Origin: Erpobdella octoculata | Lineage: Eukaryota > Annelida > Clitellata > Hirudinida > Erpobdellidae | Direction: 5' to 3' | Assembly (NCBI GenBank): GCA_963978895.1 | Contig: OZ022238.1 | Span: 33,595,093 to 33,659,092, forward strand | Length of the DNA stretch: 64,000 bases | In this document: positions 54,168 through 64,000 of the stretch, piece after piece | Layout of the letters: each line of letters begins with the position of its first letter | How positions within the stretch are numbered: position 1 is the stretch's first letter | Position numbers and translations under genes: made by a program | The notes under the pieces: generated by a model | The model's database searches: none | What the model saw: only the letters and a program-made list of their open reading frames with translations | What the model was told of the DNA's origin: nothing

Positions 54168-54590
54168 TTAAACAACACGACGGATCATAACAGGTTCAAG
54201 CTCTACCAAAAACATGGCGCAATCTACTTAACAAAGAGTCCCCGTCGCATTTTATATAAGTGTCAAGGCCAGCTCGCAAATATTCGAATCTACAGGCTAC
54301 AGCTCACAATGTTCAAACAACAGCGTAATAATACATGCAATTCAAATTTACAGCTCAACGCGTCACCTACTCACTACCTACGGTAGGAATTCAAATATAC
54401 ATAGGGCTAGGCATGCACGCTGTGTTTAACACGGGCGTGACAACATTGTTGACATCAATTTATCTTGAACTCCCCCACTCCTCCATGTCAACAATTGTCA
54501 AACTTCTCCAAATCCCATCTCCCCCTATTTTGTTGATATAATTAATGGATAGCCCCTTACGTAACCTTTGAACAACCTATCTGCTGACCT

Positions 54591-54780
54591 GAAGGCTTCA
54601 AGCAAGTTTTAGCCAGTTTTAGCAAATCTATTTTACGTTTTATGAGCTAAAAGAAGTTAGGAAAGAATTAAAAATAGAAAATGAGCGCGAGTAAGAACGC
54701 GAATGGGAGAGCAAGCGTGAACGAGAACGGGAGAGCAAGCAACTGATTTATCGAGATATAAACGGCTCAAAGCATTTCTT
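54591..54780 (+). repeat. Copy of the 1717-1915 minisatellite-bearing repeat
   Basis: It matches 1717-1915 from AAGGCTTCAAGCAAG to ATATAAACGGCTC. It adds an ATTTTACGTTTTATGAGC segment shared also with 61560-61585. Confidence 0.7.
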
Positions 54781-55285
54781 TAAAAAATCTATTTTTTATC
54801 TTTACTTGTTTGACGTTATAGTTATCCTAATGAACCCAGTTCTAAATTTCAAATTTGTTTTAAGTTTATTGATTAACTTTTTTTTAAATACCCTGCAGTA
54901 TTGTGGATAAAAAGATTGTAATATGTGGTTTCCTTGATGGCCCTGATGCATCCAGCCCCCCATACCTATCACGACATCTCGTACTGCCTGTTCCTGGTCA
55001 GTTTTCTTTTTTGTGTTTTTGCACATTTTCAGTTGAGCATAAAAATTATGATCTGATTTAAAAAATCACATAAATCAGCCCTATTGTTTTTGTTTCTCAG
55101 ATTTGCAAATAATATCTGATAGATATATATTGCAACAATAACTACTTATGGTAGTTGGAATGATCTTATTGTTATTTAATTTCTATTCATAGTTTCATGT
55201 ATTAAAGAAACTTATTTTTTAGCTTTTTATTGGCATCAGGTGATAATAAAATTGTCAAACATTGCAGCTCCACAAAATAATCCAG

Positions 55286-55288
<3 letters not shown>

Positions 55289-55339
<51 letters not shown>

Positions 55340-55402
55340 GAATGTTTGTATGTATGTATGTATGTATGTATGTATGTATGTATGTATGTATGTATGTATG
55401 TA
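55289..55402. repeat. (TA)n and (TATG)n microsatellites
   Basis: TA run 55289-55334, then TATG units 55345-55402, directly abutting the LINE tail at 55408. Confidence 0.95.
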
Positions 55403-55407
55403 TATAT

Positions 55408-57677
55408 CATCATCATCATCATCATTTATTTTTGAAACGTCCCTATTCCACGCTATGCTAGGGTTGGACGTTTTTCCATATCAGGCCCCTCCACAAGTCA
55501 CGATCCAGGGCAGACTGCCGCTTCAGGCCGAGCTCATCCATGTCTTTCTTCACACATTCCCACCAAGTCTTCCTACTTCTACCTTTACTTTTCACTCCTA
55601 CAACATCCACATCTCTAATTGCCGAAACCCAATCATCTGCACTTTTGCGCTCCAAATGTCCAAACCACCTTAGTCTTCCACGTCTCACCACATCAGCCAC
55701 ACAAGGAACATTCAGAAGGCTATACAAATCCACACTACGTGCACGATCATTCAACGAAACACCACACATTCATCTAACCATCATACGCTCTGCCCTTTCT
55801 AAACTTCTTAGATTCTCCACCTTCATAGACCATGTTTCAGTGCCATAAACAAGGACACTTTGAACACATGCCCTATACACCTTTCCTTTCACATGAAAGG
55901 ATGCACCACGGGTGGTCAAGATAGGAGATAACTCTTTGAATTTAGCCCAGGCAGAACGCACTCTAGATCTCACCGCCTCATCTACACCTCCTCCTGAACC
56001 TAATGTGTCACCTAGGTAACAGAACTTGGTCACACACTCCACCTTTACACCTGGCTCAACCTCAACCTCGCCCAACAACTCTTCCTGAACAGAACCACCA
56101 GCCACACAACTCTTACAACGGAAGCCAACAAGATCTTTCAAAGTACCCAAAATGCCACTGCACCTTTTATGGACCCAACTCTTACAATCCACACAACAAA
56201 TAGAATTGGAGCCAACACCTTTTCTGCATACACTGCATGGCCATTTACCCGACTTCTTCACCTGTCCCATTCCGGCCCGACACTTCATGATTTTTGTCTT
56301 ACTCGCATTCACTCTAAGGCCTTTCGCTTCCATGCCAATTTTCCAGATCCTTAACTTTTCCAGGAGAGAATCTTCTGTCTCAGCTAATAAAACAAGATCA
56401 TCAGCATAGAGCAGTTCCATTGGCAAGCCTACCCTGAGCTCCCGTGATAAGGCCTCTAAAACAATGATAAACAACAATGGGCTGAGAACTGAACCCTGAT
56501 GCACTCCAACCTTAACGCTGAAAGCAACACTCTCCTTCCCATTCACTCTCACCACTGTCGCTGCATCATCATACATAGTTCTTATCACGGAAACTAACCA
56601 TTCATCCACACCTAGACATCTCAGAGCCCACCACACTATCTCACGAGGTACTCTATCAAATGCCTTTTCAAGATCAACAAAGGCCATCCACAGATCTTTG
56701 TTCTTGGCAAGATACTTTTCCTGCAGCTGACGAACTATGAAAATAGCATCGGTAGTACCTTTCCCCATCATGAAACCAAACTGCATACCATCAATTTTCA
56801 CAATCTTCCTTACTCTTTTTTCAATCACCCTCTCTAAAACTTTCATTGCATGTTCTAATAGTTTAATGCCCCTGTATGAGCCACACGCTAATGCATCACC
56901 TTTTCCCTTGTAGACATTCACCATCCAGCTCTTATTCCAGTCTACAGGGGTTTTACCATCCTTCACTACTGCATTGCACACTTCAGTCATCCACACTATA
57001 CCAACAGCTCCAGCAGCTTTCAACATGTCTGCCACCACTCCTGAAGGTCCTGCTGCCTTGTTACGTTTCATCTTATGGATTGCATTACTAACTTCCAGAG
57101 TAGTTAACTTTTCACTAGGTCCACAAACAGGACTTACATGAGTTAGTCCATTTGCATCCCAAGTGAACTCCTCATTAGAAATTCTATCATAATGCGCTCT
57201 CCATACCTCCAACAACCTACTATCCTCAGCCATAACCTTACCTTCATGGTCTTTCACGCAGTTGGCCCCCACTACATCCCGGTTTTTACGCATTAGCTGC
57301 TTGGCTACCCTAAACACATTTCCTTTCCTGTCCTCCCTATCCAAATCTTCGCAAAAAGTCTTTCGTACAGCGTTCTTAGCATTAAAGATAGCTTTCTTAG
57401 CCATGCGTTTGGCCTGGTTGTAGCTCTCCTTGGTTGCTAGATTTTTCCCATGTTGCTGGCACTTCAACAAGTTAAATAGCCGACGTTTCTCTTTTACAAG
57501 GGCAGCAACCTCTTCATTCCACCACCATGTTTCCTTATGCCTACTAATACCTTTTGTAACCCCACACACAGCTACTGCTTCCTGAAGCAAACACTGCTTC
57601 AAATCATTCCAGATTTTCTCGACATCACCAAGACCATTCATCACCACAGCAGCTTTAGCTGTATATATGTTATTCAT
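55408..57677 (-). mobile_element. RTE-like LINE, 5'-truncated, (ATG)n tail
   Basis: The minus-strand copy contains the RT ORF (57677-55770), its continuation after one TGA (55769-55458), a short 3' UTR and a tail of six ATG units (55425-55408). The endonuclease domain is missing, so insertion was 5'-truncated. The tail type and compact 3' end suit RTE-like LINEs. Confidence 0.8.
55458..57677 (-). pseudogene. LINE reverse transcriptase with an internal PHD-type finger (one stop codon)
   Basis: 635 open codons, a TGA at 55772-55770, then 103 more in the same frame. Residues 1-200 are the linker (HKMKRNKAAGPSG near 201). RT motifs are FVDLEKAFDRVP (333-344), GVHQGSVLSPLLF (391-403) and YADD (424-427). 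Residues 481-524 have cysteines/histidine spaced exactly as in a C4HC3 PHD finger (C481, C484, C495, C498, H503, C506, C521, C524). The thumb follows (FCYLGDTLG, 552-560), then RRGRLRWFGHLER and WWECVKKDM. The TGA falls at a position usually occupied by tryptophan. Otherwise it is intact, so recent activity is likely. Confidence 0.88.
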
Positions 57678-57895
57678 GCATTGCTACACCATTCATCCGA
57701 TCGTAATGAAATTCTCACACAACCTTGAGAGTCAAGGGGAATCAAATATAGAGAAAATTTTTTTGAAATCCGTCACAAAATGAGCGGAGCGGAGCGGGTG
57801 AGCGAGCGGGAACTATATATATATGTATGTGCGTATGTATGTGTATGTGCATGTATGTGTGTCTGTGTGTCTGTTTATGTATGTACTAGCAAAGA

Positions 57896-58235
57896 TACCC
57901 GGCGTTGCCCGGGTTTTTTAGAGTTTTTTCTAATGTTTGTTTCTTTCTCTCCCGTTTCCTTTCCCACTCCTGCTCGCTTTCCCGTTTTCGGTCGTTTTCC
58001 CGCTCCCGGTCGCTTTCCCGCTCCCGGTCGCTTTCCCGCTCCCGGTCGCTTTCCCGCTCCCGGTCGTTTTCCTGCTCCCGGTTGTTTTCCCGTTCCTGGT
58101 CGCTGTCCCGTTCCCGCTCACGTTTGCTCTCCCATTCCCGCTCAAGCTTGCTTTTCCGTTCCCGCTCGCTGTCCATTCCGGGTCGCTTTCCCGTTTCTAT
58201 AATAGACAAACTAACCCACAAACATTCATATATAT
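57896..58235 (-). mobile_element. Short Helitron-like element with 18-bp minisatellite
   Basis: On the minus strand it ends CCGGGTATCTTTGCTAG, then T; the hairpin CCCGGGCAACGCCGGG sits about 10 bp before CTAG, as in Helitron 3' ends. The body is an 18-bp repeat (TTTCCCGCTCCCGGTCGC on +), four near-perfect copies then degenerate ones. The far end reads ATGAATGTTTGTGGGTTAG beside a (TA) tract. Arg/Ser- or Arg/Glu-rich ORFs over it are artefacts of the repeat. Confidence 0.7.
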
Positions 58236-58240
58236 ATATA

Positions 58241-58465
58241 CTAGCTGGGTTACCCGGCGTTGCCCGGGGATTTTAAAGGCTTTTTATCGTTTTCTCTCTG
58301 GCTCCCGTTTCCTTAACCGCTTGCTTTCCCGTTCCAGGTCGCTTTCTCACTCCTGGTCGCATTTCTGCTCACGGTCGCTTTTCCGGCCTCGGTCTCTTTT
58401 ACTTTTCCCGATCCCGGTTGCTTTTACGCTCCAGCTTGCTCTTCTTTTCCCTCTTCCGTTCCTCC
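58241..58465 (-). mobile_element. Second Helitron-like 3' end with minisatellite
   Basis: The minus strand ends CCGGGTAACCCAGCTAG, then T, with the same hairpin and degenerate 18-bp repeats inside (GACCGTGAGC..). It lies head-to-tail 6 bp from the previous copy, separated by TA repeats. Confidence 0.65.
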
Positions 58466-59267
58466 ATTAAATTTTAGAGCCTTCCCAATGTGGCTTAGAT
58501 GGACTGTAGCGGAATGCTGTGCAGTCATCAAAATTGATCTGTTCTCTCGTTAACACTTTGTTATTTGGTTTGCTCGTTTAGTTACGTCTGAACTTCCTCA
58601 ATTTTAATTAGTGTTCTTTAATGTATTGGTTCCACTCTGCAAGTGTGATCTTCTGCAAAGGCTTATTATGATTGACAAAAGCTGGAAAAATTTTTTTTAT
58701 TAGTTAACGGCTGCAATAATGTTAAAATCCGCTCATATATCTCAACAGGTTATATTTTTTGAGATGTTCTTAGTTTTTAAGTGTCATGTCTACAGAACGC
58801 TACATGTGGCATGTTAATAAATGTTGACCCGTGGCTTTGAAAAATGTGATATAAAACACAGATTGAAATAAAACATAAAGTAATAATAATATTAAAAACC
58901 TTCAAAGCATTAACTTAATGAATTTTCCGAGAGTTTTCTGAGATCATCAATTTGGAACAATCGAAGAGTACCACTTTTATTTAGCAAATGATGCGATTAT
59001 AAATTGAACAAAACAGCAGCAGATTGATAGGCTGGCTTGAGAACTTTGTTCATGATTTTGTTGAAACACAAAAATACTGCACTTGCTTTTATTTCTTTCA
59101 AATTTCATGCACCTCATATATCAGTGAAACTTTTACAATAAATTGATGTTGCATGTAAGATTTTCTTTAAAATGTAATTTTCTAATTTCCTCTGAAAAGT
59201 AAAAAATAAAATAAGACCGATAAATTAATTCATAATCTTATAGTCATAACTACTTGTCAATAATAAT

Positions 59268-60582
59268 GGTTGTAATTTATTTATTATGTTGTCAACACGA
59301 GTTAAATAACTCCTTGCCGAATTACAAACAAAAAAACCACACGAACAGAAAAAAAGCACAACACGACCCCACAAACGAACCGGAAACAAAGAAAAATGTC
59401 AACACCACCAATGAATCAATTCAAAAGTAATCAGAAAACATGTCCAAAATCAGCACGACATCACAAGCAAACCGAAAACATAATGTCAATTAAACAGAAA
59501 ACATATCTAAAACTCAACGCGAACTCTCAAGCGAACCAAAAACAGTAAAATGTCGCACATATGGAGTCAGATCAAAAACTAAACATAAAACATAATAATA
59601 TAAAAAAAAAACCGCACGAACAGAAAAAAAAGTACAACAGGACCCCACAAACGAACCGAAAAAAAAGAAAACTGTCAACACCACTAATGAATGAATCAAT
59701 TCAAAAGTAATCAGAAAACCAGCACGACATCACATGCAAACCGAAAACATAGTGTCAATTAAACAGAAAACCTATCTAAAACCCAACACGACCTTAAAGC
59801 AAACCAAAAACATTGCAAAATGTCACGCAATTAGAGGCAGATCAAAAACTAAACATAAAACACATCTAAAACCCCCGTCTTCACAACTCATAAACCTTTT
59901 CACCCCAAAAAGCATCTAATAATATCCTAAAAGTATATTTATCTCCAGCTGACACGACCGACTGTGGCAATCTATTCCACTCCTGAATAACTCTATTACC
60001 AAAGAAATACTTCCTGCAGTCTTTGTGTGCACCTGATGTCACCAGCTTTCTATCGTGGCCTCTGGTTCTTTCATACGTACAGAAGGTCAGGGTGGGACAA
60101 ACCAAGCTCCTTAGATCTCCAGCCAACAAATCGAATAATAAAATCAAATCCGCTCTGATTCTTCTATATTTCAATGTCGGAAGCTTTAATTTTCTCAATC
60201 TCATTTCGTATGGCATTCCCACACAGGATGGCCGCAGTTTAGTCGCCCTTCTCTGCACCCTTTCTACTGCATCGATCAATCCTTGCCTATATGGGTTCCA
60301 CACTTGTACTCCATATTCTAGCTGGGACCTCACCAAGGCTTTATATAGAGTAATAAAGGCTTCATCTGACAATTTTCTAAAATTTCTTGCTATTATGCCC
60401 AGCATCATGTTGGCTTTCTTTACCCGAGATAAAATATGTTCTTTGAATTGCAGTTTTGAATCCATAATAATACCGAGATCCGAGACTGATTCAATTGTTG
60501 GTATCTCACACGTGGTGCCATCTAAATCTATCAAATGATATTTATTTATGAAATGCTTCCCCCCAACATGTAATGCCATCAC
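59268..60582 (-). mobile_element. CR1-group LINE, 5'-truncated
   Basis: Minus-strand insertion containing the RT C-terminal domain (60582-59881) and a 3' UTR made of two ~280-bp tandem units (59327-59605, 59606-59865). The units share CCGCACGAACAGAAAAAAA-type, CAATTCAAAAGTAATCAGAA and GATCAAAAACTAAACATAA blocks. Comparison with 33.4 kb gives the empty site. The exact 5' junction is blurred by a shared TAATGCCATCACAT. Confidence 0.75.
59881..60582 (-). pseudogene. LINE RT C-terminal region (233 codons, intact)
   Basis: VSDLGIIMDSKLQFKEHI, ARNFRKLSDEAFITLYKALV, RSQLEYGVQVWNPYRQGLID and FFGNRVIQEWNRLPQSVVSA are the C-terminal domain of CR1/L2-like LINE polymerases. RT motifs themselves were lost by 5' truncation. 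The open frame ends at TGA/TAA near 59881 without defects. The ATG at 60582 is incidental. Confidence 0.85.
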
Positions 60583-61379
60583 ATATAAAAAAACTTACCA
60601 GCCCAAAAAAATTTCTCATTTACCGATAGGCTGATAGCAAGCTCGTCAGTTTAGGAAACCATGATGAACAATATTAGATAAGGAACAATTGAAGTCAGAA
60701 GCCTTGAACGATAAATATGAACAATGAATTTAAATTTATTTTTCCAATCTGCAACTCCTTTTTGCAAAACACAAAATGTTAGAGCATAATGATAATCTTA
60801 TAATAATTAATAATAATATAACATAATTAAAATTAAACACGTGCAATGCAACAAACGAAACAAATTGAAAGATACACAGTAAATCATGATTTTAAAAACT
60901 AAAAACAAATTACCAAAGCTTTGCCACTTACTTTTGAATGGGAGATATGAACAATGAATTTCTAATTTGATTTAATTTTAATTTGTTAAGTCTGGAACTC
61001 TTTTTGTGAAGCACAAAATATCTCTAAATAGAAGAAATTCCACCTGCAATTTATTGATTAGTCCTGAAAACCAAAGTTATCTAGATTTAAAAGATAGGTT
61101 GCTATAATCAAATATAAAGTTTACCGATAGCAGAGCTGTCGTATCGGAGGTTCGGAAGAGAATCAGAGAATGAGCTCTATGAAATCAAAACAAAGGTATC
61201 CGGCGGCACCATAGATATCTATGGGCGGCACTAAACAACACACATATTTATTTAATTTAATATTTATATTTAAAACTTTTAAAACTTAAGAAAAAAAATA
61301 TTTTGTATAATTTAACTATAAATTAATTTATTTTTATTTTGTAGATTTAAAAATTTACTCCAACTTACTACCGCTGACC

Positions 61380-61543
61380 AAAACGTTTTTTGTCCATAAA
61401 ACATCAACGGAGAAACCAATTTATTTAAAATTTTACAGGAACCACCGCTTGAATAAGTTACATAAGTGTGCCAAATTTCAATTAAATCGGTTCGGCCGTT
61501 TACATTTTATTTCCGAACAAACATTTCATTTTTATATATAAGA
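61380..61543 (-). mobile_element. Helitron 5' terminus (second copy)
   Basis: The minus strand starts TCTTATATATAAAAATGAA, then GTTTACATTTTATT on the + strand marks the GGCCGAACCGATTTAATTG segment and AAATTTGGCACACTTATG. The preceding base is A, as for Helitron insertion between A and T. It is homologous to 42520-42684 including TTTTGTCCATAAAACA. Confidence 0.7.
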
Positions 61544-61548
61544 TATAG

Positions 61549-61931
61549 TCTTAGCAAATCTATTTTACGTTTTATAGGCTAAAAGAAGTTATGAAAGAAT
61601 GGAAAAGAGAAAATGAACGGGAACGGGAGAGCAGCCGGGAATGGGAGAGCAAGCGTGACCGGGAACGGGAGAGCAAGCATGAGCGGGAACGGGAAAGCGA
61701 CCGGGAACGCGGAAAGCGACTGGAAGCGGGAGAGCAAGCTTGGAAGGAAACGCGAGCAAGAGAGAAAATCGATAACAAAACTTCTGAGCGGGAAAGCGAC
61801 CAGGAGCTGGAAAACGACCGAGAGCGGAAAAGCGACCGGGAACGCGACGAAAATGGGAAATTGGAGAAGGAAACGGGAGCGAGAGAGACAAACATTAGAA
61901 AAACCTCTAAAAACCCCGGGTAACCCCGCTA

Positions 61932-61932
<1 letters not shown>
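61549..61932 (+). mobile_element. Helitron-like element with long GGGAACGGGAGAGC minisatellite, 3' CTAG
   Basis: TTAGCAAATCTATTTTACG leads into about 300 bp of GAGCAAGCGTGACCGGGAAC-type repeats, then AAAAACCCCGGGTAACCCCG and CTAG (61929-61932) before T. It is the longest minisatellite of this family in the window. Here the hairpin is reduced (CCCCGGGT). Confidence 0.65.
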
Positions 61933-61974
<42 letters not shown>

Positions 61975-62139
61975 TTCCTGCTCGCTCTCCCGCTTGTTCC
62001 GCTCATTTTGTGCCCAATTTCAATTTTTTGTCACAACTTTCTTTTCCTGTATGAGAACTACCTCCTTGCCAAATTTCATCATGATCGCTCCAGCGGTTTG
62101 GATTTCTATAAGAGACAAACTCACTCACAGGCAGTCATT

Positions 62140-62186
<47 letters not shown>
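61933..62186 (+). repeat. (TA)n tracts and a shared repeat end
   Basis: TA runs at 61933-61972 and 62138-62186 flank 165 bp. These include GCCAAATTTCATCATGATCG then TCCAGCGGTTTGGATTTC and TATAAGAGACAAACTCACTC, related to the end of the 57896-58235 element (TATAATAGACAAACTAACCC). Confidence 0.6.
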
Positions 62187-62188
<2 letters not shown>

Positions 62189-62255
62189 CAGCCTTCTTAT
62201 CTATGCTATGATTAAAATTGTGCAATTTTTACTGAGGTCAAGCACACACACACAG

Positions 62256-64000
<1,745 letters not shown>

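Larger units (their letters stand above)
58775..61025. repeat. Dispersed repeat (as 33053-33810), split by a LINE
   Basis: Left arm 58775-59267 and right arm about 60572-61025 match 33053-33810 in order. The intervening 1.3 kb is a CR1-group LINE. Confidence 0.8.

Noticed and set aside
57886..58470. Arg/Ser-rich and Arg/Glu-rich ORFs resembling SR proteins
   Set aside because: Every frame of the 18-bp minisatellite is open; the sequence is a non-coding Helitron-like repeat.
61572..61923. RERE/SRSR ORFs on both strands
   Set aside because: Same minisatellite artefact.

Overview
This is an A+T-rich (about two thirds by eye), repeat-saturated stretch of an animal nuclear genome. Spliced genes, poly-(TA) tracts of up to about 160 bp, and many metazoan transposon classes (hAT, P, Mutator-like, piggyBac, Helitron, Mag-type Ty3/gypsy, Ty1/copia, Penelope, RTE- and CR1-group LINEs) point to an invertebrate. 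A cnidarian such as a hydrozoan fits best, but an arthropod or mollusc cannot be excluded. There are no bacterial operons, rRNA genes or CRISPR arrays.

Only one conserved cellular gene is recognised: three phase-compatible exons of Integrator subunit 14 (INTS14; VWA domain) on the + strand at 42805-42978, 46986-47156 and 50731-51104. The rest of the gene lies beyond the window or was not found. Its introns hold a 2.0-kb TIR element with an 8-bp duplication, a gypsy RT fragment, further repeats and an unidentified minus-strand candidate exon.

Layout. 0-3 kb: middle part of a large uncharacterised zinc-rich protein family, tandem repeats, and a compact two-exon BED-finger gene. 3.3-12 kb: gag pseudogene, then a THAP/P-element transposase pseudogene split by a minus-strand Mag-type Ty3/gypsy element. 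12.2-15.2 kb: a second Mag-type element that lost RT/RNase H but keeps gag-protease and integrase in one frame. 15.2-20.8 kb: N-terminal part of the uncharacterised family and nested hAT elements. 23-28.9 kb: LINE interrupted by a hAT, a 433-bp tandem duplication, and a second BED/hAT. 30-31 kb: C-terminal part of the uncharacterised family. 31-37.7 kb: tandem repeats, MITEs, hAT remnants and a tRNA-like SINE head. 37.8-42 kb: copia remnant fused to a Penelope fragment, itself split by a Mutator-like element with long TIRs that contains a SINE. 42.5-51.1 kb: INTS14. 51.5-54.2 kb: hAT 3' repeat and a piggyBac element. 55.4-57.7 kb: nearly intact LINE RT with an internal PHD-type finger. 57.8-62 kb: Helitron-like repeats with 18-bp minisatellites and a CR1-group LINE in a dispersed repeat. 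62.4-64 kb: uninterrupted Penelope RT/GIY-YIG ORF running off the end.

Apart from INTS14 and perhaps the small BED gene and the final Penelope ORF, nearly everything coding is broken transposon. The window is most informative as a record of nested insertions, several datable in order from exact target-site duplications. The least explained material is the uncharacterised family present in three non-overlapping pieces.
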